From positions 1 through 31,120 of the IMG/VR virus record IMGVR_UViG_3300024475_000182: a stretch of DNA of 31,120 nt. The stretch is one strand, 5' to 3'. Below are positions 12,626-18,573 of the stretch, piece by piece; the first letter of the stretch is position 1; every line of letters starts with the position of its first letter. This DNA is from a virus. A program made the translations under genes and the position numbers. The notes under the pieces are model-generated. The model made no database searches, was not told the DNA's origin, and worked only from the letters and a program-made list of their open reading frames with translations.

Positions 12626-13237
12626 ATGAATTTACTAACACAAAACACAAAAATAAAACTAACGGGAATAGAATTAAAAAAGAAAGTTTTTAACTTTAGT
12701 ATACCCGCTTTTAAAACTGCTTTAGGAAAAATTACTTGCCCTTTTGCCGATAGTTGTGTAAAATTTTGTTATGCTCAAAAAGGAAATTATAAAAGGTTTC
12801 CAAGCGTCCGTAATTCTATGGAGCAAAAATATACACTAACTAAACAAGATAATTTTATACAATTAATGAATAAGGAAATAATAAAAAAGAAGCCCGACTT
12901 TATTCGTGTACATGATAGTGGGGACTATTACAGCCCTAAATATTTAAATAAGTGGTTAACTATTGCAATAGAAAATCCAGCAGTAAAATTCTATAGTTAT
13001 ACTAATAGTATTAAGTTTATAAAGGACCTTAAAAATATCCCGATAAACTTTGACTTTATATTTTCCGATAGTGGTAAGCAAGTTAATTTAATAGATAAAA
13101 ACAAAGATAGACACACAAAGATTTTTAAGAGTTCCAGCGAACTAAAAAAAGAGGGTTATACTGACGCATCTAAAATAGATTTGTATAGTACAAAGTGGTA
13201 CAACAAAACAAACAAAGTAGGTTTAATATTTCACTAA
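12626..13237 (+). CDS. GP88-like phage protein (Cys-cluster family), 203 aa
   Basis: Resembles the family named after mycobacteriophage gene product 88. Shared elements are a Cys cluster CPFADSCVKFCYAQKG (C38, C44, C48) and RVHDSGDYYS (94-103). These are followed by a W-L-x-I-A helix and KFYSYTNSI (121-129). The conserved cysteines suggest a metal or iron-sulfur site, and the HDSGD motif looks catalytic, but no reaction is established to my knowledge. By far the largest gene of cassette B, so it is probably the cassette's main product. The short genes before it may assist it. Confidence 0.6.
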   Translation: MNLLTQNTKIKLTGIELKKKVFNFSIPAFKTALGKITCPFADSCVKFCYAQKGNYKRFPSVRNSMEQKYTLTKQDNFIQLMNKEIIKKKPDFIRVHDSGDYYSPKYLNKWLTIAIENPAVKFYSYTNSIKFIKDLKNIPINFDFIFSDSGKQVNLIDKNKDRHTKIFKSSSELKKEGYTDASKIDLYSTKWYNKTNKVGLIFH

Positions 13238-13248
13238 AAAATAACATC

Positions 13249-13455
13249 ATGACAAACAATTATAAAATAAGTTTAACACTATTATTAAAACTTAGCAAGA
13301 CTAAAAAAACATTCATCTGTTTTAATGTAGAAAATAATAAAATAAAAGAGTTCGTTTTAACTAATGACTTAATTCGTTTTAGAAGTAGATACAATACTTT
13401 TAAATTAGTTGAAATAATTAAACCAAAATTGAACAAATTAACTATTGAAATATAA
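13249..13455 (+). CDS. Hypothetical protein, 68 aa; paralogue of the 10929 gene
   Basis: ATG 13249 (leader ATAACATC) is chosen over an upstream in-frame alternative inside the GP88-like gene. TKKTFICFN, NKI and LTNDLIRFRSRY align without gaps to the 10929 product (TKKEFIVYT, NKI, LTNDLTRHRKKF). Basic, probably a small strand-plus-helix domain; unknown function. It lies second to last in cassette B, comparable to the paralogue's position near the end of cassette A. Confidence 0.6.
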   Translation: MTNNYKISLTLLLKLSKTKKTFICFNVENNKIKEFVLTNDLIRFRSRYNTFKLVEIIKPKLNKLTIEI

Positions 13456-13459
13456 AACC

Positions 13460-13624
13460 ATGAAAACACAATTTTATTTTTATTACAAAGAAGGAGGGAC
13501 AAAACATACTGCAGGGATAAGAGACTGCAAATATCCAAAGCGTACAAAAATCTATAAACAACTATTCAATAGTTTAGAACGGGGTTTTGTCGAGGTAATT
13601 GGATGGGGTCCAATAGATGAATAA
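13460..13624 (+). CDS. Hypothetical protein, 54 aa
   Basis: Last gene of cassette B. It starts with an aromatic strand (KTQFYFYYKEGG) and has a basic middle (DCKYPKRTKIYKQLF). It ends VEVIGWGPIDE. Strand-helix-strand pattern; no known family. The start lies 5 bases after the preceding stop, and it ends 24 bases before a terminator. Confidence 0.5.
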   Translation: MKTQFYFYYKEGGTKHTAGIRDCKYPKRTKIYKQLFNSLERGFVEVIGWGPIDE

Positions 13625-13647
13625 ATACTAACATATCAATATAAATT

Positions 13648-13674
13648 AAGCTACTTTTTTAGTAGCTTTTTTTT
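13648..13674 (+). terminator. Intrinsic terminator ending cassette B
   Basis: AAGCTACT (13648-13655) and AGTAGCTT (13661-13668) pair perfectly around a TTTTT loop and run into eight T (13667-13674). Ends rightward transcription ahead of the convergent minus operon. Confidence 0.85.
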
Positions 13675-13976
13675 ATGCAATAATTTTGTAAGTTATTGAG
13701 GATTAAATATAGTAGGGTAATGTGGGGTAAACCAGCCAAATTAAGACGTTTAAGACACTTTTATACCAAAATAATATCAATATACTAGTTATTTATTAGG
13801 ATAGCTTAAAATAGACGTAAATCCTCTTTTATGGGAAGTAAGATGCCCAATGTTATGAATTCAACCAAATATCTTTTCAATAAAAACTGGATATTCGAAT
13901 CTGAAAAAATAGAAAAAAGTAGTTTACTATAGGGTTGATTTTCCATTTTGTAAAGTACTGATTTACAACACTTGTC
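13675..13976. other. Gene-free spacer between convergent operons
   Basis: About 300 bases with no convincing gene. The best frame is 33 codons from ATG 13831 with no good leader. A perfect inverted repeat TTGTAAA/TTTACAA (13948-13954 and 13962-13968) lies near the right end. A stretch at about 13700-13735 (GGATTAAATATAGTAGGGT) vaguely recalls the 17-bp repeat but is too divergent to call. This may be a decayed third cassette front or a recombination joint. Confidence 0.4.
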
Positions 13977-14017
13977 AAAAAAAAGTTGTCGCTACTTTTA
14001 CAAAACATGCGACACTT
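13977..14017 (-). terminator. Intrinsic terminator of the minus-strand operon
   Basis: Read on the minus strand, AAGTGTCGC (14017-14009) pairs with GCGACAACTT (13992-13983) with one bulged A, then eight T. It begins two bases after the stop of the last minus gene (14019). Confidence 0.7.
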
Positions 14018-14018
14018 T

Positions 14019-14426
14019 TCATTTTCTGTGTCTTTCTACTGTTCTTATTGTTACTCCTAGTATGTCTGATATATCTTTATTGTTTATATCTGGCTTTAGG
14101 TTTAGTATTTCTTGTATCTTTTGTTTAGTCTTTATATTAGCTACTCTACTTATCTCCTTTATACGGATATCTATCTCTAGACTTCTTCTCATATCTTCTA
14201 GGTACTGTGAATATCTGTTCTTATATTCTTTATTCCACTTATAGACGTTTACGTGTATCCAAGACATAGGTTTGTTATAGTTAGTAAAGTTAGCTACATA
14301 GTGTCTATTCCAATTACCATCTAATTTGGACATCCATACAAACTCATAACCATCGTATACTACTTTATGGTTAGTTATGTCTTTTAGTTGTTTAAGGTGG
14401 TTATCTGACCAACTTGTCTTATACAT
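14019..14426 (-). CDS. Helix-turn-helix DNA-binding protein, 135 aa
   Basis: The C-terminus (113-134) reads as a helix-turn-helix: INNKDISDILGVTIRTVERH, in the style of LuxR- or resolvase-type recognition helices. The N-terminal 75 residues are aromatic-rich (YEFVWMSKLDGNWNRHYV, WIHVNVYKWN) and unassigned. The start overlaps the methyltransferase 3' end by 8 bases, so they are coupled. Probably regulates phage transcription, perhaps this operon; alternatively an HNH-like or homing protein that lost its nuclease, for which I see no motif. Confidence 0.6.
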   Translation of the reverse strand: MYKTSWSDNHLKQLKDITNHKVVYDGYEFVWMSKLDGNWNRHYVANFTNYNKPMSWIHVNVYKWNKEYKNRYSQYLEDMRRSLEIDIRIKEISRVANIKTKQKIQEILNLKPDINNKDISDILGVTIRTVERHRK

Positions 14427-15060
14427 CTACAGTCCATTGTTTAGCCATTGCTTCTGCAATACCTTGAAAAGTTTTACTTCTTAACGTTCTTCTTTCTCCA
14501 GGAGTTTTAGCTTGTTTAAGTGCATCAAAATACCATTTAGGCTGTTTCTTCTTTACACCTTTCTTAGACATAAACTCAATAAACTCTCCCTTTTCTACTA
14601 TATTAGTAGGTTCTAGTTTTGGTAGGTTTTTAAGCCATAAGCAAGTGCTTTTTTGTGCTTTATCTCCAAACATCCAAGGTTGTACTATTTGCTCTGGTTT
14701 TCTTATCTGACTACTTATAACACTTATGGGATTTTCTATTGCTATTTTATCTATTGGTGCATCCATAAGCCTCTGAACAAAATCTAATGCTTCTGCCTGG
14801 CTATTCCACCTGTCTTCATTCTTGCTACCGTCTTTGTTGTATAACCATCTTGCACCACTAACTGCCAGGAAAGTACAAGGTGGGTGTGCTATCATCATAT
14901 CCCAACCTTTTTCTATAACTTCAAATACATCTTGTTGGTAATGCCATTCTGAATGACCTCCACTACAAGGCAATAAATCACAACTAAATGCTTCGTGTCC
15001 TAATTTTCTTACTTCTTTTGTTACTGCTTGACTTTCTTCACGAGCTACTAATATTCTCAT
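14419..15060 (-). CDS. Small DNA cytosine-5 methyltransferase-like protein, 213 aa
   Basis: Motifs: VAREESQAVTKEVRKLGH (5-22) replacing the usual SAM-binding motif I, C-D-L-L-P-C-S-G-G-H (27-36), the catalytic HPPCT with Cys62, and AIENP (107-111, motif VI ENV-like). KSTCLWL (137-143) and a closing RSKTFQGIAEAMAKQW (194-209) follow. These fit C5-cytosine methyltransferases, though it is much shorter than stand-alone enzymes and seems to lack a target recognition domain. It would protect phage DNA from host restriction. Starting at ATG 15060 avoids overlap with the upstream gene; an earlier in-frame ATG at 15114 would overlap it. Confidence 0.7.
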   Translation of the reverse strand: MRILVAREESQAVTKEVRKLGHEAFSCDLLPCSGGHSEWHYQQDVFEVIEKGWDMMIAHPPCTFLAVSGARWLYNKDGSKNEDRWNSQAEALDFVQRLMDAPIDKIAIENPISVISSQIRKPEQIVQPWMFGDKAQKSTCLWLKNLPKLEPTNIVEKGEFIEFMSKKGVKKKQPKWYFDALKQAKTPGERRTLRSKTFQGIAEAMAKQWTVDV

Positions 15061-15088
15061 AATTTCCTTGTTTATACATCTATAGTTA

Positions 15089-15262
15089 TTAAAATGCCTT
15101 GTATTGATTAACATTCATACTTTCGTAGTATTTAATATTCTTTTTCTTTTCTCTGATTAAAGAATTTATCTCTGCTCTTTGACTAAGTAGTTTTAAATGT
15201 TCTTGATTAAGAGTATTTATAGCTGAATCTATTTCTTGTTGAGTGTATGTTTTGTGTTCCAT
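15089..15262 (-). CDS. Small helical hypothetical protein, 57 aa
   Basis: A charged helix-rich protein (IDSAINTLNQEHLKLLSQRAEINSLIREKKK, shown only to illustrate its heptads at about 11-41) likely to form a coiled coil, with a polar tail MNVNQYKAF. No family recognised. Sits between two identical 20-bp direct repeats (15071-15090 and 15273-15292), which suggests it was inserted, or can be deleted, by recombination. Confidence 0.5.
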   Translation of the reverse strand: MEHKTYTQQEIDSAINTLNQEHLKLLSQRAEINSLIREKKKNIKYYESMNVNQYKAF

Positions 15263-15273
15263 AATTTATTTAT

Positions 15274-15420
15274 TTATACATCTATAGTTATTGTTTCTGT
15301 ATCATTCTCCGAGTCTCTTATGAGTTTAAGAATGGAATTGTATCCTTCCATCTCGGAGATATAATTGTTCTTTATGCAACCTATGATGTGCATTAATCTA
15401 AGTTTATACTTATCAGACAT
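15274..15420 (-). CDS. Hypothetical protein, 48 aa
   Basis: MSDKYKLRLMHIIGCIKNN, then a helix (MEGYNSILKLIRDSEND) and a Thr/Ile-rich end. Its ATG shares a base with the preceding stop (TAATG). Unrecognised small early-type protein. Confidence 0.5.
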   Translation of the reverse strand: MSDKYKLRLMHIIGCIKNNYISEMEGYNSILKLIRDSENDTETITIDV

Positions 15421-15566
15421 TATAGACCTGTAGTTATGCCATTATCCATAACTTGTATCATATGTCTGAAGGTGCTTTTTTCTTGTTCTCCTGTTACGTC
15501 TACTCCATTGATGAAGAATCTGTAGTGGTCTTTCTTATCTGTTGGTATTATTTCAAATTTATTCAT
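15420..15566 (-). CDS. Hypothetical protein, 48 aa
   Basis: Strand-rich opening (NKFEIIPTDKKDHYRFFINGVDV) then a helix (TFRHMIQVMDNG). Joined by TAATG to the next gene and separated by two bases from the upstream one. No known family; the F-x-I-x-G-x-D-V pattern resembles a small beta-hairpin domain. Confidence 0.5.
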   Translation of the reverse strand: MNKFEIIPTDKKDHYRFFINGVDVTGEQEKSTFRHMIQVMDNGITTGL

Positions 15567-15568
15567 AA

Positions 15569-15736
15569 TTATCTTTCTTCGTTAAAGGTTAAAAATTCGT
15601 TCATTATTTTCTCTGGACAAACTATACCACTTGATTTCAAGTTAAGTTTAAATATAATAATGTCTATAGATGTGCAAAATTGAAAAAACTTTATTTGATT
15701 TCTTCTGTTAAATATAAATTGATAATCATACTTCAT
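15569..15736 (-). CDS. Hypothetical protein, 55 aa
   Basis: Basic N-terminus (YDYQFIFNRRNQIKFFQF) and an acidic helical end (EKIMNEFLTFNEER). An AGAGG sequence directly abuts the ATG, one of the few Shine-Dalgarno-like leaders here, but it is too close to be normal. Overlaps the upstream gene by 11 bases. Unrecognised. Confidence 0.45.
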   Translation of the reverse strand: MKYDYQFIFNRRNQIKFFQFCTSIDIIIFKLNLKSSGIVCPEKIMNEFLTFNEER

Positions 15737-15881
15737 CCTCTTTTGGTATTAAGGTTTCTAATTGTTTTTCTAGTTCTTCTACTTTTCGGTTAAGTTTGTT
15801 AGTGGCAACGTATATTGACGTTATAGCACTTTCTATAATCTTAAACCTCTCTTTGGTTGTATGCTTCTTCTTTAAACTCAT
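15726..15881 (-). CDS. Small coiled-coil protein, 51 aa
   Basis: Basic MSLKKKHTTKERF start followed by a long helix with heptads (ESAITSIYVATNKLNRKVEELEKQLETL is one continuous helix, about 17-44). Likely an oligomerising accessory protein. Its end overlaps the next gene; its start is 3 bases from the small membrane-protein gene's stop. Confidence 0.5.
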   Translation of the reverse strand: MSLKKKHTTKERFKIIESAITSIYVATNKLNRKVEELEKQLETLIPKEDEV

Positions 15882-15883
15882 AA

Positions 15884-15988
15884 TTAATATAATAGTTTTA
15901 ATACGATGCCATAAATTAGCATCCCTACTGTTAGTGAAAATGCTAGAAATAGTATTATTCCTTCTAGCACATTTGGTTTATTTTTCAT
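15884..15988 (-). CDS. Tiny single-pass membrane protein, 34 aa
   Basis: MKNKPNVLEG then a 20-residue hydrophobic segment (IILFLAFSLTVGMLIYGIVL) and a KLLY end. ATGA overlap with the upstream gene. One-helix phage membrane peptides can be holin-like, superinfection-exclusion or membrane-anchor factors; there is no lysin next to it, so a holin call is not justified. Confidence 0.5.
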   Translation of the reverse strand: MKNKPNVLEGIILFLAFSLTVGMLIYGIVLKLLY

Positions 15989-16143
15989 AGTTCTTTGTAT
16001 TTGTCTTTTAATGATACATAGTGATAATCAGACTTACTTAGTTTTAGGTCTATTAAGTCATCCATTGCTTCCTGTCTTCTTATACAAGCAGGTAATTTGT
16101 CTATTAGTTGTTGTAGTTTCTGTATTAATTTCTTTCTGTACAT
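15985..16143 (-). CDS. Hypothetical protein, 52 aa
   Basis: Basic helical first half (YRKKLIQKLQQLIDKLPAC) and a D-L-K-L-S-K-S-D-Y-H-Y-V-S-L segment. Starts 3 bases after the DUF5664-like gene, ends in ATGA overlap with the membrane-protein gene. Unrecognised. Confidence 0.5.
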   Translation of the reverse strand: MYRKKLIQKLQQLIDKLPACIRRQEAMDDLIDLKLSKSDYHYVSLKDKYKEL

Positions 16144-16146
16144 ATC

Positions 16147-16506
16147 TTATAGTTTATTAGTTAGGTATCTTTCTAGTCCTGCTAATGCTCTCCAAGCTAC
16201 CTTTGTTAGGTGTAAAATACCATCTTCATCTACAGGATTAACTGTATGGTCTATTAAGTGCCTAGTTAGAGCATCGTATTCGTCTTTTGACTTATTCATA
16301 TCCCAATGTAGTGGTTTGTCTGGATGATGTTGGTCATTACCAGCCTTACTACACTTAGAAACCTCTTTTAAAGCATTTGGGAAGTACTTTAGTACTCCAC
16401 TAAACACAGGTATGTTTTTTCTAGCTTCAGCATTGCTTAAAACCTTCTCTACATACTTATATTGCCCATCTTCTTGCATTTCTGCCCATTTTTCTCTTGT
16501 ATTCAT
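16147..16506 (-). CDS. DUF5664 (dATP/dGTP diphosphohydrolase N-terminal-like, MazZ-type) protein, 119 aa
   Basis: The block K-Y-F-P-N-A-L-K-E-V-S (40-50), AGNDQHHPDKPLHWD (55-69), then DEYDALTRHLIDH (75-87) and DGILHLTKVAWRALAGL (95-111) is the signature of DUF5664, a MazG-like helical NTP pyrophosphohydrolase-related domain. A member in Vibrio phage phiVC8 (MazZ) hydrolyses dGTP/dATP-type nucleotides and belongs to the 2-aminoadenine pathway. No PurZ or DatZ gene is seen in this window, so a link to modified bases is not claimed; a nucleotide-pool role is more cautious. Second gene of the minus operon. Confidence 0.65.
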   Translation of the reverse strand: MNTREKWAEMQEDGQYKYVEKVLSNAEARKNIPVFSGVLKYFPNALKEVSKCSKAGNDQHHPDKPLHWDMNKSKDEYDALTRHLIDHTVNPVDEDGILHLTKVAWRALAGLERYLTNKL

Positions 16507-16507
16507 A

Positions 16508-16669
16508 CTAATTCTTTTGATATATTCTGGTTATTACTAATTGAATGATTCCAAAGTAGAAAACAATGTCTTCTTCGTAAACTTCTTCGCTTTCGAAGGG
16601 ATAATGCCTTAATCCTAGCAATAAACCCTTAAAAAACCCAATTCTTACCTCATATCTTACTAAATCCAT
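16508..16669 (-). CDS. Hypothetical protein, 53 aa (first gene of minus operon)
   Basis: MDLVRYEVRIGFFKGLLLGLRHYPFE, then an acidic patch and FYFGIIQLVITRIYQKN. The V-R-I-G-F-F-x-G-x-x-L-G-x-R-x-Y pattern resembles very small phage proteins with a shared beta-hairpin; function unknown. Its stop is one base from the DUF5664-like start. Preceded by a minus-strand promoter box. Confidence 0.5.
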   Translation of the reverse strand: MDLVRYEVRIGFFKGLLLGLRHYPFESEEVYEEDIVFYFGIIQLVITRIYQKN

Positions 16670-16698
16670 TGATTAAATTGTTAATAATTAATATTAAA

Positions 16699-16728
16699 TT
16701 GACTTTGATATTAGCAAATATAGTTTTA
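16699..16728 (+). promoter_or_regulatory. Candidate promoter for the virion operon
   Basis: TTG at 16699-16701, 19 bases, TAGTTTTA at 16721-16728 (one mismatch to TAnnTTTG). It overlaps the divergent minus -7 box, so the two promoters may compete. This could instead be a late promoter read by the phage sigma-like factor, with its own consensus. Confidence 0.35.
16715..16722 (-). promoter_or_regulatory. -7 box for the minus operon
   Basis: Minus strand TATATTTG (16722-16715), a full TAnnTTTG match, about 45 bases before ATG 16669. No clear -33 TTG at 19-20 bases, so it may depend on an activator. Confidence 0.45.
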
Positions 16729-16782
16729 TTTTATTTATTTACCTAATAAAAAGACAAAAAACATAAAAAACGTTATAAGATT

Positions 16783-17502
16783 ATGAGTAAAATAGAACTT
16801 GATATTAGTGTTCCTAAAAATTTAAGTGGTATAACTGTACAGCAGTACCAAGAATACGCTAAACTATGGGAAGACAACAAGGAAGTGGAGAATTATGAGT
16901 TTATCAACAAGAAAACACTAGAGATATTCTGTGGATTGGACTTAAAGGAGTCTTATAAGATACCAATTAACACTTTTGATAGCATATTAAGTCACATAAA
17001 TGACTGTTTTAATGAAGACAAGCCATTTATAAACAGATTTAAAATGATTAGTGCAGAAGGTGTTGCTGTAGAGTTTGGTTTTGAGCCATCTCTAGATAAA
17101 ATATCATACGGAGCATTTAAAGATGCTGAAAATTACATTGGAAACGTAAAAGACTTGCATAAATTAATGGCTGTTCTTTACAGACCTGTAATAAAAGACA
17201 TAAGCACTAAGCACCACTACAGAATAGCTGACTATGAGGGTAGTGATAAGTTCTCCGAAGTGATGAAAGATGCACCAGTTAACGTAGCATTAGGAATGAA
17301 GGTTTTTTTTTATCGTTTAGGGACAAAATTGTCGAAATATACAATGGACTCTTTAATGGAGCAGGCGAAATTAACGACCAACAAGGAAGGAAAGCAGCTT
17401 TTGGAAGAAAATGGGGAGATTATCAGTCGTTTCTATGCCTCGCACAAGACGATGTACGAAGACTTGACGAAGTCTCAAAGCTTCCATTACACCAATGTAT
17501 GA
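16783..17502 (+). CDS. Tail assembly chaperone, 0-frame product (G-like), 239 aa
   Basis: First gene of the virion operon. The 0-frame product has a strand-rich N-terminus (IELDISVPKNLSGITVQQYQEYAKL) and an L-H-K-L-M-A-V-L-Y-R-P centre (126-136). It ends in a helical C-terminus (FYRLGTKLSKYTMDSLMEQAKL). Bacteroidota phages carry proteins like this, as I recall, in the position where tailed phages encode the G/GT tail chaperones that coat the tape measure before tail polymerisation. The run of nine T at 17303-17311 is inside the gene, and a long -1 frame continues to 17579. Confidence 0.65.
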   Translation: MSKIELDISVPKNLSGITVQQYQEYAKLWEDNKEVENYEFINKKTLEIFCGLDLKESYKIPINTFDSILSHINDCFNEDKPFINRFKMISAEGVAVEFGFEPSLDKISYGAFKDAENYIGNVKDLHKLMAVLYRPVIKDISTKHHYRIADYEGSDKFSEVMKDAPVNVALGMKVFFYRLGTKLSKYTMDSLMEQAKLTTNKEGKQLLEENGEIISRFYASHKTMYEDLTKSQSFHYTNV

Positions 17503-17579
17503 TGTACTTGGAATATGTACAGGACAGAGCGAAATTAGAGGCTAGATTAGTAAAAGATATACAAAATAAGAATAGATAA
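17310..17579 (+). CDS. Predicted -1 frameshift extension of tail chaperone (GT-like)
   Basis: From the slippery run T TTT TTT (17304-17310, in the 0-frame phase X XXY YYZ) the -1 frame stays open for 89 codons, to TAA 17577-17579. It reads like a real protein: GRKAAFGRKWGDYQSFLCLA, then DEVSKLPLHQCMMYLEYV, then a charged helix end. Its stop forms TAATG with the next gene, so this frame, not the 0-frame, abuts its neighbour. The fusion would be 265 aa (176 shared plus 89). Tailed phages commonly make a minor GT product this way. A sequencing error in the homopolymer is the alternative, but both frames look coding. No hairpin strong enough to be a clear stimulator was found downstream. Confidence 0.7.
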   Translation, partial: LSFRDKIVEIYNGLFNGAGEINDQQGRKAAFGRKWGDYQSFLCLAQDDVRRLDEVSKLPLHQCMMYLEYVQDRAKLEARLVKDIQNKNR

Positions 17580-18040
17580 TGGCACAAAACCAAGTTTACA
17601 ACGTACTAGACAGCTTAAAGGCACAATTATTACAGCATCCACAATGTAATACTGTTACTACAGGTAACTTATCTGATGTTGACCTAGCGAAAACAACGAT
17701 ATTTCCCTTAACACACTTAATTGTTGATACAACAACCCTAAGTTCTAAGACAATTACAATAACATTAAACGTTATTTGTATGGATATAGTCGATATAAAC
17801 AAAGATAAAGCTACAGATAACTTCTATGGTAACGACAACTCTCAAGATATCTTAAATACGCAACTAAACGTCTTAAATTACCTATTTATGCAATTAAAGA
17901 GGGGAGACTTATGGGATATTAGGCTAATTACCGATGAGGATATGAATGCAACTCCTTTTATGGAGAAATATGAGAATATGTTAGCTGGATGGGAAGGTTC
18001 TATACAAATACAATTACCTAACGAGATAAATATCTGTTAA
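17579..18040 (+). CDS. Tail terminator-like structural protein, 153 aa
   Basis: A Bacteroidota phage protein type: FPLTHLIVDTTTLSSKTITITLNVICMDIVDINKD (shown in parts: FPLTHLIVDT, ITLNVICMDIVD) and NSQDILNTQLNVLNYL. LAGWEGSIQIQLPNEINIC lies at the end. The size, strand-helix pattern and position after the chaperone and before a gp10-like gene fit a tail terminator or tail-completion protein. No direct motif proves it. TAATG couplings at both ends. Confidence 0.5.
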   Translation: MAQNQVYNVLDSLKAQLLQHPQCNTVTTGNLSDVDLAKTTIFPLTHLIVDTTTLSSKTITITLNVICMDIVDINKDKATDNFYGNDNSQDILNTQLNVLNYLFMQLKRGDLWDIRLITDEDMNATPFMEKYENMLAGWEGSIQIQLPNEINIC

Positions 18041-18573
18041 TGGAAAAGAAAAACCTTGCAGCAGAGCTAAATAAGATAGCTGAAGAATTTAAGGTTAGGC
18101 TTCAAAGAGGAGCTAGACTAGATAAGACTGTTGCTACAGGTAAGTTTGCCAACTCGTTTGATGTTAAAGTAAAAGATGATTCTATAGAAGTAAAATCTAA
18201 TGCAGAATACGCAAAGTATGTTGTTGATGGTGCTTTACCATCCAATAGTAATGTAGGTTGGGAGAAGAAGAGGCAAGGAATAGAGTCTTGGATAAAGGCT
18301 AAAGGTATTAGACCTTATAGACAACTAAAGAGTGGATATAAGTTTGCTAAAACATCAACAATAAAAGATAGTGCTTATAAAAGTGCTGTTTTTGCTATAA
18401 TGAAGAGTATAGCTGATAGAGGTACAATAAAAAGGTTTGGCTACAAAGGTAGTAATTTATTTGAAAGAGTGTATAAGGAGATTGAAGGTAAGATAGGTGC
18501 TGATATAACGGAAGCATACTCTGAAGATTTAAGAATTGAATTAAGAAAAATAATAAATATAAGCAATGAGTAA
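18040..18573 (+). CDS. HK97 gp10-like tail-completion protein, 177 aa
   Basis: Helix (LAAELNKIAEEFKVRLQRGARL), then ATGKFANSFDVKVKDDSIEV and NAEYAKYVVDGALPS (75-89). This is the small all-in-one layout of gp10-type proteins, in which A-x-Y-A-x-x-V-x-x-G is typical. Such proteins help join or finish the head-tail interface. A long helical C-terminus follows. Starts by TAATG on the previous gene; overlaps the next by 8 bases. Confidence 0.65.
   Translation: MEKKNLAAELNKIAEEFKVRLQRGARLDKTVATGKFANSFDVKVKDDSIEVKSNAEYAKYVVDGALPSNSNVGWEKKRQGIESWIKAKGIRPYRQLKSGYKFAKTSTIKDSAYKSAVFAIMKSIADRGTIKRFGYKGSNLFERVYKEIEGKIGADITEAYSEDLRIELRKIINISNE

Larger units (their letters stand above)
14419..15437 (-). 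repeat. 18-bp motif recurring at four gene ends
   Basis: Plus-strand copies: TTATACATCTATAGTTAT at 15274-15291 and 15072-15089 (identical, part of a 20-bp identity), TTATAGACCTGTAGTTAT at 15420-15437, and TTATACATCTACAGTCCA at 14419-14436. In three cases the leading TTA is the stop codon of a minus-strand gene; at 15072-15089 the motif follows just after a stop. The 57-aa gene at 15089-15262 is flanked by the two identical copies. Confidence 0.7.

Noticed and set aside
13972-14244. 90-codon plus-strand frame
   Set aside because: Antisense to the helix-turn-helix gene and its terminator; hydrophobic low-complexity product typical of antisense AT-rich DNA.
14419-15114. Longer methyltransferase start at 15114
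   Set aside because: It would overlap the upstream 57-aa gene by 26 bases and adds residues outside the family pattern; ATG 15060 is a better start.
15884-15988. Holin call for the 34-aa membrane peptide
   Set aside because: One hydrophobic helix only and no lysin nearby; the evidence supports membrane location but not lysis.
15453-16327. Three plus-strand frames (76, 64 and 76 codons)
   Set aside because: Antisense to a continuous, coupled row of minus-strand genes; Ser/Cys/Phe-rich products typical of shadow frames.
16147-16506. 2-aminoadenine (Z-genome) phage
   Set aside because: Only a DUF5664/MazZ-like domain is present; no PurZ- or DatZ-like gene is seen in the window, and this domain is common in ordinary phages.
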